The notes beneath the pieces are model-generated. The model ran no database searches, was not told the DNA's origin, and worked only from the letters and a program-made list of their open reading frames with translations. 64,000 nucleotides of DNA from Thunnus maccoyii (taxonomy: Eukaryota > Chordata > Actinopteri > Scombriformes > Scombridae), in NCBI RefSeq assembly GCF_910596095.1, contig NC_056553.1, positions 19,801,725 to 19,865,724 on the forward strand, written 5' to 3'. Made by a program: the position numbers and the translations under genes. Position 1 is the first letter of the stretch. Every line of letters begins with the position of its first letter. Positions 48,142 to 61,674 of the stretch are shown here, one piece after another.

Positions 48142-51100
48142 GTAATGGAGGTAAAAAAAAAAATTATATTGGCAGTGTCTGTGTGTGTGTGTGTGTCTTT
48201 GCATGTTGCTGGGTTAAGGCAGGTCAGGGTTTGATAATCCACTGCTGACATATGGGTATGATACAGCTTACTGGATTACATATTTATTGTAATATTGTAA
48301 TGTATTGTATTGTGGGTATGGAAGCCTGTTAATATATTAATTGATTCTAAGGAAATATTTTGATAGGAGGCTACATCTGCATCCAAAAATATGTTATTCA
48401 TAGATACCAGTAATTTCAGAAATAGTAGTATTAACTATTTGTAATAGTAGTAGCTCTAGAAGTACTATTATCCAGTTTTTAGCAGTAGAAAAACACTAAA
48501 TTTTATGATTTTTTGGCATGGATATGTTTACTAAATATATTCAGTATCATTAAAAATGTTGCTTATGAGAAACTTAAAAAGTCTTGTTTACTCCCAAACT
48601 GTATAAGTCAAACTCTTGTGCTGAATGATGTGTCCAACATTCAGGCTGGTGTGTGTGATAGTGAAAGACATTCAAATGGCAGATACAGAAAGAGATTATG
48701 TGCAGTATATTCATCTGCATTGCTTCTCTCTGAACTCTCTCTATCATTTGTCAGTAGTGCACCTCTGTCTATTTGTCTTAAATATAATAGAAGGGAAAAA
48801 TAAGGTTTGCTAACACATGCCTGTTAGGTTACGGTGGTGTGTTTGAGTCTTGATGTCTGTAAAATTGGAACTTTTTTTGTAGGCCTTGTTAGTAAGACTC
48901 CATGACATAAAAGTATACTTGCTTATGTTTTCGATAGAAGTTTTATTAAGTTAGTGAAGTGATTTATATGTGAAGCAGGCGTCTGTGATGGACTGGAGAC
49001 ATGACAGCATCCACCCCAAATCCCAAATCATCCCTTTGTGTCTTTCACTCACATGTAATTAAAAGGCTATACTGCAGCCCACACTTGTTTTCCCACCTTC
49101 CCACCGTCCACTGAGCGCCTCCCTCCCTCTCCTCGTGTTGCTCCACTATCCGCTTCAAATATTCATGGCCCACTTCAGAACGTATTTTGTTGCCGGTGGC
49201 CTCGGCAGCTGCTGTATCAACACGGAGGCTACTGGCGCAGCTGGATGCAACAGCTCTAAAAGACGAGTTGTACTTTTTTTTTTATTTTAAGAAGAAAAAG
49301 AATTTCCCTCTGTCCTGCCAGGGAAAATGCATGTGATAAAGTAGGAGGAGGATGAGGGGGAAAGGGAGGGCAGTGGAGAGGAAGCAGTGGAGAGGTCCTG
49401 TGAGGCTCACTGGCTTCCTAGTCCTGGGGGCTGAAAGAAAGTCCTCAACGAAAGCTGTTTTCTTGGAGCCTGGCAAGGGATTGTTAATGTTCTGCAGTCA
49501 CTGCAGTTGAAAAGCAGCTGAATTTAAGGTCAAGCTAACAGTAACCAAGGCTGCAGAGATGTAACAGGTGCATCAAACAGTTTCAAAATAGATTTTTATA
49601 AGACTAGCTCAACATGTGTCATAACTAATGTAGAAAAAGACAGTTTGAAATCACACAGGGCCCTTGTGGTTTCAGGCAACATCAGATTTCGCAGCCATCT
49701 CTTCTTCCAACACATGTGCTTCTCCTCTGTCACCTTCTTCTTCTCTGATCTTTAATCTCCACCATCCACTGCTTCGGTTTGGCATTGCACCCAACAACTG
49801 GCATCCTGTTGGCTGGAATCATGCAACTTTACACACACACACACACACTCACACACACACACACGATCACTTGTTTAGCTTAGCCATCACGCAAAGCTGC
49901 AGTACAGGTGCTAATCGGACTTATTAAAGTTGCCTCCCCCCGGATAAGGGATCACGCAGAGGTAAAGAAAAACCGCTGCCCTCGATGAAGAGAGATGCTG
50001 AAGGGAAGAGTTGGAAAATGAAGAGGGTTCGGTCATGCGTGCGGAGCTGATAAAAGTGTCGAAAGGTGTGTTGAATCTGTTGAAAGTGAGGCGGTGGTTG
50101 TGTATTGTCCGGCAGCGCAAAGAGTTTTCCAGAAACCTTGACTCTCTCTTAGCTCATCTTCCAGAGCTGCACTAAGTTTTGAAGTGTTTTGGTGGCATTT
50201 ATCTGGAATTATTTTAACACCTTCTCCTCTGAAATCTTTGAACATGCTTTAATATGAAAGCCGCTGTTTGTTTTCGCTCCACCTCTGCTGGATGCCTCGT
50301 TATCAGTGGCAGTAGTGACCAGCTTATCTGTCATTTGATGCTAAACTAATGAGATTAATTAGAGTGGAACATGAGGGATTTTGGTTGTATACATCTGCAA
50401 TCTCTGCCCGCTTTCTCTCTGCACATCCCAGTTGTCACTCACAGTTGCAGTTTTTCCACTGATATTTAAACATGTGGCGTGACCAGAGCTCTTCCAGATA
50501 CAATCAAGATGAGCAACAAATACATGTCCACATCCTTCCTGTGGTTTGGAACAATATTCGTAATCATCTCTTTTTGTTTTCTTTTTCGTACAGTGAGTCA
50601 TTCACTGAAAACATGAAATGAAACCATGAAACCTGCGACCTTAAGTTTCATTTGCTTTCATAAACCACTTTCATAAAAGAAGAATAAAGATTGTTCCACT
50701 TATACTGATGCAGTTGTTCTTTTTGTCCACTAGGGGGACTGTGTGAAGTTATATGAGCAACAATGCTACTGAGTCAAAACAGTTCAGTTAGTTGGGATTG
50801 TATGTGGGTGCAGGATTTGGACTCAAGATATTAAAAACTATCAATAAAAATCACGAGCTGTTTGTCTTTTTTAAAGCATGAATTTATTGACTTCATTTAC
50901 TCTGTTAAAAGAGAGTTGTGGGTGTCTGATGTACAGTTTGTAAGGAGGTTTAGAAAGGGAGGGGAAGAGAAGAAGAAAAATCGTGTAGCAGGTGGTTTTG
51001 GAAGCTCCCTGAGATTCTGCTGGTTTTGTCTGTTGCGTGACTGCTCGAGGGTGGAGCACAGTGAACAGTGTGTACCTATGCGCTATATGCAAATGTACCA

Positions 51101-54100
51101 CAAGGCTGTGTGTGTGTGTGTGTATGTGTGTGTGCGTGTGTGTGTGTGTGTGTGTATCTGTGTAAATAAAAAGCAACATCAGACAAAGATTCACTTCCCC
51201 TAGTTTCCCATAATCATCTTTTTTCATAAACTTCCACTGCGGTGCGTTCACGTGCACAGGGAGATAAACGACCTGAGATGACTCCGTGTGCCATTTTACA
51301 TTCCTCAAGCAGAAAAGTTAGAAACAGGCGCTCTTGTGCCAGATATTTAGTTTCCCACATTTTTCATGAGGGAGCCTGACATGGACAAATATAATTTATA
51401 TTTCATTAACCGCAGTCCCTCAGGCTGAGAACTACATTATCTCTCTAAGTGGCTGGATTCAATCTATTATAAAGTTAAACTTACATTTTCTTGGAGTTTA
51501 AAGAAAGACACTAATTTTATTTTTAAATAGATGGCCCCAGTCTTTTATTGTAGACTACATTTGTCGTAATTCAAAAAAAGAAAAAAAAAGTCTTTACTTA
51601 AGAATACATCTGCTTAGTTTTCTTTTTAATTCAAAGGTGTATATTGGCTCTGCTGCCACAGTCGGTTATCTCCAGTTGAGTGGACGTAGTGGGAATGCAT
51701 ATAATAATGTTTCTGTACGCCGTGGCACAGGTAAAGCATGCCAAGCCAGTGAAAATGGGGCACAAGTCCAGAGGGGCAACACCCCCACAGTCCCTCCAAA
51801 CGCATCCAATCCCCATTAAAAAATAATAACAAGAAGAAAAAAAAATCTAAATCATCATTTTGTAGCCTACAGGCTGTTCTTTTTGTCCCATGTTTTTTGT
51901 TTAATTTTCATTTTAGGTCAGGGTATCCATATTTTCAGCATTTTTAGGCAGATGCCCAAGTGAGTAGGTCCATGTGCATGTGTGTGTGTATGTGTGTGTG
52001 TGTGTGTTGACAGTCAGCAGGCTGTAATTCCCTTCTCTTCCATGTTAGGTCTCTGCCCTCACTGTAATTGCTGAGCTTGTTAAATATTTACCCTAAGGAT
52101 TAGCTATCCCTCCTCCTTTGTCTTTCTGCCCCGATTGCCTTTATTTCTCCTCCAGTGTGTGTGTGCTTTTTACAGTCTGTTCTGCGCGATTGTGTTTCAC
52201 TGCTTTTTATCTCATTATTGGAAACTGGAACTTGCTTTGTTTAAAAAATTTAATCAGGTTACGGCTTTACTTTATGAAGAGATCAGGTAATTAAAGGTAA
52301 ATCTTTAAGAGAATGATGCATTTTAAATTAATTTGTGTTATTTCGGAGTCATTAAAGCCATTATGATCTCTTGTAAAATAACTATGGAGGAGTCTGCAAC
52401 CTTTCTTTTCTTTCCTCCTCTTTTCTCTCTATCCTCTGTTGTTGATGCCTGATGAGCTACTATGAATTCAAACTGGCTCTAACAAGACCAGAAGGCAACA
52501 GGCCTTGTGATGAGAATCAGATGGGAGATTTAAGGCTGTGGACCTGGAGACCACATAATAAAGGACAGACCCTCTTCCTTAATGCGCAGCCTGCCTTCCT
52601 ATAAATAAGACTAGTGTGTTGTACTTTTATAGGATTGATATCAGTAGATGTAATGATTCTCTTGCTGGCCTGATGTGTATATCTGTAAATCTACAGAAAA
52701 ATCTGCGTTCCTTTCAAGGGCTTTGTTTGTGTGTGATGTGGTCCTACATTATGTATATGTGCAGTACTTTGGCTTTGTCTGCATGAGTGTGTGTATAACT
52801 GTGGACTTGCCATGCTGGCTATTTTGACCATATGTGCTGTGGTTCTTCGGTGAGGTGCGACGGAGTCTTATTTTGACATCATCTGTCACCATCTTGGGTC
52901 TTGACCCTGGCAGCAACTGCGATCTGATTCCCCATCACACCCTTGGAGAAAATAGGCAGCACTGACATTAATCCATATGTATTTTTCATTACCCATATCC
53001 ATGTCTGTCTGTGCTCATGATCACTCTTGGTATCACATGAAAGGAATGTATCTTTCATCTTTTCCGGTGTGGAAGTTTCTCCACCCTCAGTATTGAGTCA
53101 CAGGAACTGGTTGAATCGGACCTTCATACCATATTTCTCTCTCTCTGCTTTTTGCATGTTTTATATGTATAGTTCATATATTCCATTCATATTTCTTTTA
53201 ATATTCTTCCACTTTTTTTAACTTTTTTAGACACTGCCCCCATTAGCAGATAGAGTAGCTATACCAACTTCAAGTTATTACTTACCTCACAAACCCCACT
53301 TTAACATGTGGACTGCCAGTAAATGTGACTTGTGCACTCCTTGTTTGGCTTTTGACAACTGCATTTTCCTCATTTCACAGTGGTTTTTCAATTCAAGTAA
53401 CAGCTGTATCACCACTGTCTGTTGGGTCGAAGGAGTTTTTGCCTTGCACCATGCAGAATATTGCATGCATGTGTCTATGTATCGAAATATCTAAAAAAAA
53501 AAAACAAATTTGCATATGTATCAGTTGCAAAATAACTTACACTTTGCAACAGCTGCTCATTTATTTAGCTGAGGAACTCACAGTGTGTTTTTATGACTTC
53601 TGGTTTCATCAAGTCTGACAGGAAACATTATTTTTAAGTCTTAGCTCATGATCAACTTTTAGAGGGACAACCAACATGATTACCAAGCAGATGATTCTTA
53701 GTGTTTAATACACATGTTGTGCAGATTGAGGCTAATTTTTAACAGAATTGATGGAAAGTGGACTCTAACCACTAGCAACAGAAACAGTGAAAACAACACA
53801 GAAACTCTCTCTGATAGTCTTTCTTTGAGTCTTTGAAAAACTATACACACCCACATCATTCATCACAATGCATGAAGACCTGCATAGTCCCCTCCGTGAG
53901 ACGTCAACAACCTGAAAACCATCTAGATGAATTCAGTGCTGTGCTCTTTCGCTTTGAGTAAATGATCTGCTCTGAAAATCATCAGTGTCATTGCAATATA
54001 TCATAACATCCCCTTAACGTTCCCACCAAAACAAATCTCATGCACAAATATAGATGCTTGTGGTGTGAATGTATCCACGTCGCAGTCAGGTTTATTTATA

Positions 54101-56029
54101 CATTTGTGTGTGTGTGTATGTGTGTGTGTGTATGTGTCTGCAAGCCCTCAATTAAAGCCTCACCTTCCCTCATAGCTGTCAGTCCAGTCAGGGGTGTTGA
54201 CAGGGTATGAGAACACACACACACACACGCATAGACACATACAAATGTGTACCTATCTATTTTTTTATACGCACAAAATATATACAGCAGCAAACATTGT
54301 TTACATCAGCGCTGTGCATCCGCTGCGTTGCTGATCTTCAAATGTGTGCAAGCTAGTTTCAGTATGTGTGCTGTCTGACTCTAAATGCTTTGTGAGCTAT
54401 AATTAAAGAGGAAGAGAAAGACCACAGATCCCGCAGACTCACGCCAGGCATACGCCACTTGTGACGTCAGCCAGCAGACAGGAGACGGTTTTGTAACTAA
54501 CCATGCAATAGAGGAAGGAGAGAACAAGACAAAACAATCAGTCTAGATCCTTATTCTCTCATCTATAAATTTAAGAGAATTTCATGGATGTAAGCACCCT
54601 CTTCCAAACTATTTGGGTTAATCCTTTTCGTTTCAAATCTGTATCAAATGGAGTCAATTCAAGTGCCAAACCATTCAATTTTCCCAAAGAGGGAAGTGCA
54701 TGCAGTGCGTGATAGGAGCTTCTAAATTGAGTCTTTGCTCAGGCGTGAACATGTGTATCGGGTCACATTATATATGGACTGTTTACTAAACTCTCAGTGA
54801 CCCCAGACTTTTTCCTTCCCTATACGCCGCAACCCAAAAGCAGACAAGTTGGCAGGGCAGAGGCCAAGACACATCAGTGAGCCGCATGGACTGTAAATGA
54901 ACTGGAAAGGTTTAGTAATAGAAAGGTCAAAATGTGGTCGATTCATTTTAGTTTTTTAGTTTTTTTTGAGACAAAAGGTCTTTGCTCTTTAAATTTCTGG
55001 TGAATCATAGACTTTAACCCACACTTGTTGACACCGAATCATGCGCTGACATAGTATTGGCAGCTTGTTTGCTTTCTCTTAGACCCGTTAACGTCTATTC
55101 CAATGCAGATGTAAATTACGCGCGTTACTACTCTAAACTCAACACTCATCCTTTGTTTGCTGCTTAATTTCTTTACCCGCTGCGCTGCATAGTATATGTA
55201 TTTAGTGTTGGCTCAGAGCCTACCACATCATGGGCAAACGGAAACATCCTAGACAGGTGCATCACAGCAAACCTCAGATCATCTGTTTAAATATTGATTC
55301 ACATTACATATTTGGACAGAGGGCAGAGGTAACAACTACTTGAACAGATTTATGACATCCTGCACTTGTTGAAAGTCTGTCTTTGTGTTCTTACAATAAA
55401 GAAGCATCTGTTGGATTTTTGGGTTCAAAACACAAAGATGTCACAACAAATTAATTTAGTGGAAGTTGATGGAAATCTGCTTTTTACATTTTACATTGTT
55501 TTTGACTGGACTGCAACAGTGGCACCAGCCCTATAACCATGATGGTCCTTCACTGAGTCACTCACTGACTGACTGACTGAGTGATGAAGTTACTCCATTT
55601 GTCAGCCGAAGGTGGCTGAAGCTAAGTATTCCAGAATGCATTTTGCATCAACTGACAGCAAGCAGCAATGGCAGAGGTTAAACTGTTGTAATTTTCACTG
55701 CAGAGCTGTTAATCTGTTAATCTGTCACTTTATTAAGCTAAATTTTTTTCAGGCGAGAATATTGCCACGATTACCTACCGAAGGAGACTGTTGTGTGACA
55801 TTTACATGAGAAGAGAGCATCTGTGCACTGTCACCAGGGTAACTTACTGTCAGTTTCCACATGTTACATACTGTCTTTTCAAAATAAAGCACTTCCGTGT
55901 TCATGGTAAATAAAATTAAAGCAGTATAATAAATATATTTATGAATGCAAACTTTACACACGGAACACACTGTATTGAGGTGATGGAGAAAACTTGTACT
56001 TAGTCCGATAACTGTCTAACAACAATTTG

Positions 56030-56385
56030 ATGGTGAATAAAGATGAAGAAACTCCACAGGCTCCAGTTGATTCTTACTTGAATATATGAGGTTTATTACA
56101 AACAAGTATCTGATATCCCAGAAGCCTTTGACACAGTGTATACATGGATCCAGTCACACCAAAAAACTTAAAGCATACAGTAAAACAATGGTTCTTATAG
56201 AGTAGCTTAGCTCATGCCACCTGGGAGGGGAGAAAACGTGGGCAACTCCGGGTCAGAGTGAACTCTAATTCAAAATAATGAGGATAGCTTTTGTTACCCA
56301 TCCAAGGCTACCACCTTATCTCCTATCCTGGCGCCCCGAACATAAAACATCTTGCATGAGAGACCGTGAAAGCAAGAGAGGCCCT
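56030..56385 (-). mobile_element. Possible solo LTR of a retroelement
   Basis: Read on the minus strand there is a TATAAGAACC box (about 56200-56191), then AATAAA about 100 bases later (56097-56092), then about 65 bases ending near a CA; this is the order expected of an LTR (promoter, poly(A) signal, U5). Upstream, TGTTTTATGTTCGGGGCGCC could be the left end. No target duplication or internal coding region was found, so the call is tentative. Confidence 0.35.
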
Positions 56386-58264
56386 GTAGATTAAATCATC
56401 ATGGCATGGCATTTATTAGAACATTCCTTTATGAACATAAATTCATATATTGAACATCTGGTCTTCCACATGGGGTCATTTACACTCAGCATTAATGATT
56501 AACTTGATAGTTGCTGTGTTAAAACTATCTTGTGAAATAATACATAAAACATACATAAAAAAATAGCCTAAATCTTAACTCAACCCTTCCTACAACAGCA
56601 CCATATAGTCAACACCCAAAATCTAGCACAATGTATTTTTTTCTTGGGTTACAACTACTGTATGAAAAGTGCTATACAAATTAATAAACTTACATAAAAA
56701 CAAACATCTTAAAAATGTTGCGATGTTCATGTCTGATGGTAACCAGGTGACGTACAAATTAAAAGCCCTCTAGTGTTTCATACACAGTCCAGCCATATAC
56801 TAGGTTTTACAGGGCTGCCAAGTTTTATAGTTAATAGTATCAACCTCCAAACATCCATATTGGTCAAACCACAACCATTTCATGAGAATCAGGATAATCT
56901 GAGCCATCTCACCCACAACCTGTTCTCGTTGACCTGTGGCACTAGTGTCACTTGCTTCCAGGTTTTGACTATATTTGGCTGCACAGCTCATTAACCCATT
57001 TGTTACATCTGTCCATACCTTTTTTGAAGTGAACACTCAAACCTACTGAAGGTCAAACCCTTTGCCCTTTCCATTCGCCCCTGTACTTTGACCCAATCGC
57101 AGTTAATAGGAATCACTGGGAATCAGTTAAACTTCTTTGGTAATTAGTATCAACGTGGCGAGCAGTGAAACAGTGCTGATTTTTTGATGCCTTACTTGCA
57201 CCGGGTGATTGCACATTTGACTCCTACAGCACGCAATGCATCAAAGCCCAAAGGAAGCAAAGACTTCAACCCATCAGCCCATCATATCAGTTAAATGTCA
57301 TATGTCACAACAAGCCTGGAGACAGATGTAAGCTGAGTGGCCAGCGCTGTTCTGCTGTTGGTGGCACGAAATCTCCAGTTCACCCCGAGCTGTTGCATTA
57401 TAAGACTTTTTAAGAGTAATAAAAGGTGACGCTCTGAATGACATATTTTTCTGAAAGTGGACAAAAGTGACATTTTAGCTGTCGTGGCACAGAGCAACCA
57501 GAGCTTTAGCCAGCGGGTCACATTCTCACATTTTCTTTTGAGAATTCATTCGATCATTTGATGTAACTTCATCCTGATTGACATGAGTTTTGGGGATCAA
57601 CACACATCACTAAACCCTTATATGTGTATTGATTAAGAGCATCCAGGGAGATAATGGATCGCAACATCCCAATCTGTTTGTGCGTGTGTGCCGTTGAAGC
57701 AGAGCAAATTTGCTCCTATGCATGATTATCATCTTCAAATTGGTGTACCGATTAAACCTGTCACCCCATTTCTTCCTCTCTTTTTTCTTACCTTTGTCTT
57801 TTTTTTGTCTTTCTTTCTTTCTTTGACCATGACTAACATTTTTCTCTCTTCTTTTTTCACTTTTTCCTCCCTATGGGGTTCTGCCCTTCTGTTTGTTTCA
57901 CTGACCCCTGTGAAAGAAAATCACCTCTCATCTCCATGTGCTTCATGAAGAGTGCGTGATCAGGCTAAATGCCAGTGCTCAGGCTTTTTCTCCTTCCTCT
58001 TTCCTCCACATGCGATGTCTGTAATTCCGTGCTACAAGTTCTATATACAAAGCTAGATGTATGGCCGCTTAATACATTTCCAGTGTAAATGTTAATGTGT
58101 TCCTGGTGTTATGACTAACCTAATGCCAGTGCTCAGGATCTTATCATTCCTTTCCTTTATTTTGGCATGCAGAAACCCTGTTCATTTGTTGTGAATGAGC
58201 GTAGACAGAAATAGGTTTACATGCTACGCTAATATGTATACTTGAATGAAATGAATGAAACATC

Positions 58265-58608
58265 TTTAAAGAATAGGTTCACGATTTTTCAAGTATATCT
58301 ATATCAATAGTCAGGTATACATATGAACATTGAAAGACATTTCGCTTGCTATGATCATTCTTCCTGCTAATACCTCTAATGCCTCATATCAGCTTCAGAT
58401 AAACTTTTAAATACATTTCTGCACAAAACGAAGGCTGTGGATTTTGTCCCCCATCACTTACATTGAAAGCACATTAGGAAGGGATATGTTAATCACTGGT
58501 ATGAACAAGAGGAATGCTTACAGCAAGAAAAACCTGTTTTAATGTTCATATGGGCACCTGACTGTTGTTTCAAGACAGACTTGAAAAACTGTGAACCTAT
58601 CCTTTAAA
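58265..58608. mobile_element. Miniature inverted-repeat transposon, about 344 bp
   Basis: The left end TTTAAAGAATAGGTTCACGA then TTTTTCAAGT is mirrored by the right end ACTTGAAAAACTGTGAACCT then ATCCTTTAAA, giving about 27-bp inverted termini. The interior (GGCTGTGGATTTTGTCCCCC) is shared with the diverged copy at 21893-22117. It has no coding capacity and lies in the large ahrr intron. Confidence 0.85.
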
Positions 58609-61600
58609 TGTATTTAAATATGTATTTCCATACCCATAAATCTTTCCTCAAGAGTTTTTTCTTTTTTATGTCAGAGTGAAACACTTCATCAAAGCTACAC
58701 TAATAAAATTGTTAAAGGTTGGATAACAGCTCCTTAAAGTGGGATGACTGATTTATTGCATTATTCCCCCAAGCTGTTGAGAAAAGTCAAACTGGTATTA
58801 GTTGCATGCATATTTGCAATTTAAATGTTGGTATATTAACTTTGTTGTGGCTAACATATAGTTATTACCCGCTCAATGATTCCATGCTAAATTGCGCATT
58901 AGTTGCATGTCGGCTCATTCTCCCACCCTCTTGCATGTGTGTTTGCCCCCTCTGCAGTAATCAGCCACACAATAGCCGTTAACTAGTGCGACAGGCCAGC
59001 CATGCTAATCTCTTGTATGTGTCGAGAACCATGAATGGAGAAGCCGCCGTATGCATTTAGGATCCTCACAGCTAACTCATTAGTTGCTTGAATCAAAGGC
59101 ATGACACTGGCTTTGTCCCTGCCTGGCCTCTCGTGCCACAGACACTGAACTCGCTTGAGTGGAGTTGGACTCTGCTGGCCTGGGGGGGCCAACAGAGCCC
59201 CCTGGGATCACAAAAGGCCATAAGTGAATTACTCAAATCACTGCCGAGGGGGGCCCCGCTAGACGCTAACTGTAACAGCTAGTGGCGGCTGCGCAGCAAT
59301 GGGAGGTGTGTTTGTGTGCAAGTGTGTATGTGCGAACAGACGGGTAGAGTGTGTGTTTGAGTTTGAGTGAGTGTGAATAGACAGCCAGGACTCATGCAGA
59401 GGGAGCAGAAGCCTTTGTTGGCCCAACACTATTGTTGGAAGCTGTCTTGTGTAATTACTGTCACAGCTACCGCCTAGCGCGCCGCTCTGCCTGAGCAGGG
59501 CAAGCATGGAGGGACGAGGAGGAAAGCATCAAGCACACCGAAGCGCCTGGAGTTCAGGTTGATAATTGTATTATGGAAGCACTTTAAGCATGCAGTGGTG
59601 CTACAAACACGCTGACAAATCCCAGCTGTTGTTTTACAGTTTGTAATATCATCGCGTTCGATTTGAAATACACGTTCCTCTGAAAGATTTTTTTTCTGCT
59701 ATTGGTTTGCAGTGTAGCTATTTTTATAAGCACGCCACTCTAGCCATGCTTAACCCCAACTACACCCCTTTTGGCTTAGATTAAATAATTTCACATTGCC
59801 AATTTATATTCATCCCCCCACACAACAAACAAATAGACTTTGTTGATCTCCATGCAAACATGCAATATGGCTTACAGATTCAGCACTGCCCAAAGCCACA
59901 TGTTGAAAGCCCATTTGATAACTCATTAAGCCTCGGAACAGTCATTTTTTTATTTGTTGTGGCATGCGGGCATTTCTGCACAGAAACAGCTTCCTGAGTT
60001 TAGGAAAAGTTCTGCGGCTGTTTATTGTGGGATCACTGAATTTGAGAAAACTGGATCCATTTGAAACAATGCAGGAATGCATATAACCAAAAGAAAAATA
60101 TCTCTAGATCGGGTATTGATTGGAGCATTTTAAAACATGCATACAAATGTCTTATGAGACTGTTCTGAAGCAACTTTCTTATTGCCATTCTTGTCTGTGT
60201 CCCTGTTTGCACGGATTAGAGACAAGCCACAGGGATCTGATTGACGACATGACATGCAGTAGACTCACTCCCCAAACCGAACCTTGGCCGTCATCCTGGC
60301 TCAAATGGCCTCCAGTTTCCTCCCAGCGAACACCCAAGGCTTATTAGCCACAGCGCAATCAATTTAACATGGCCACCCGCATAAAAAGCTCACTGGTGTC
60401 AGTAATGCGATCTGTTGACGGCTAAACCGAGCGAATGGAGAGGCTATTCACAGCGGCTGATGAATGAACTTGGTGACACTGCAGTTCTGGCACGACACGG
60501 AGCAAAGTCTCACCAAGAGAAACCACTAAACGGCGGAATAACGACGCGAAAAGATGCCATCATTAGAAAGTGACGACTCAAACAAAACCGCTGTACCGCT
60601 CGCTCGCTCGATGCGCTGTAGCTACAGACACTGTCACCTTTGTCGCTGCACGCTGTTGTCTTCATTTTTGCGTTTAAATACCAACACTGAGTGATGGAAT
60701 GAATGGAGTACGGCTTTTACAAACAATGTCACTGAGGATCGAGTTAGTTCAGAGGAAGGCTACTCAAGTGGCACGAGCACCACGTGTACTACATGTCATC
60801 AGTTTGTGTCTTCAGGCTGGCTGCTTGGCCGTACTGTACATCAGACCGTTTGTTTTGTCTGTCACCTCCATTTATCTTAATTGAAGCATGCTTCAGTGTG
60901 CAGCCCAGTCCCTGCTGTTGTTCCCTAATGTAAATCGATATGTTTCCATGCGGTTGGAAAGATCACTAACCAAAGGTGGCATCTGACCCGATACAGCTCG
61001 ATAGGCTAACTACCGTCAGCCAGATGAGGTCCCCTTTCATCAGCATTTGATATGGGAAAAGTGGAGCACGTAACTCACCCAAGTAAAAATAGTTGGAGAA
61101 GGTTTGGGGAGGAGTTCTTTTTTTTCAATCTGAGACGAGGTTAGCCAGTCAAATTTCACTCATACTAACCCCAAAATATCTTGCTGTTAAAGGCATGTAC
61201 TTCAGTGAGAAAGGGCTAATTAAAGAGGTCCAGAGAATGTGATGCAAGAGGGTGTTTAAAAGGGTTTGTGTGAGTGTGTATGTGTGTGTGGTTTTTTTTT
61301 TATTGGCTGGCAGGCCTTCGCTGCACTCTGCGCACCCAGAGCGGTTTGAACTCCTGCTCTCTGCCGAATTATGTTCGAATGAGTGAACCTGACAAAATAT
61401 TTTTAGGATGGGGAGAGACGCGAGCAGAGGGTAAAGCAAGAGGGAGAGAGGGCATAGACAGTCCTTCCTTATCACACACACTCACACACACACACATACA
61501 CACTTCTACTTGGGCACTGCGAAGAAAGAGAGTAGCGAAATGTCAGTTAACAGCAGCAGGATCGTCTCTGACTTGACAGCATCCAGGTTCTGCGGAGGTA

Positions 61601-61637
61601 AAGGTATCCAGGCAGTCAGGATGGAGAGTGTATTGAC

Positions 61638-61674
<37 letters not shown>

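Noticed and set aside
56329-56342. TGGCGCCCCGAACA, resembling a lysine-tRNA primer binding site of retroelements
   Set aside because: One base too many compared with the real site, wrong orientation relative to the LTR-like signals, and no coding region follows.
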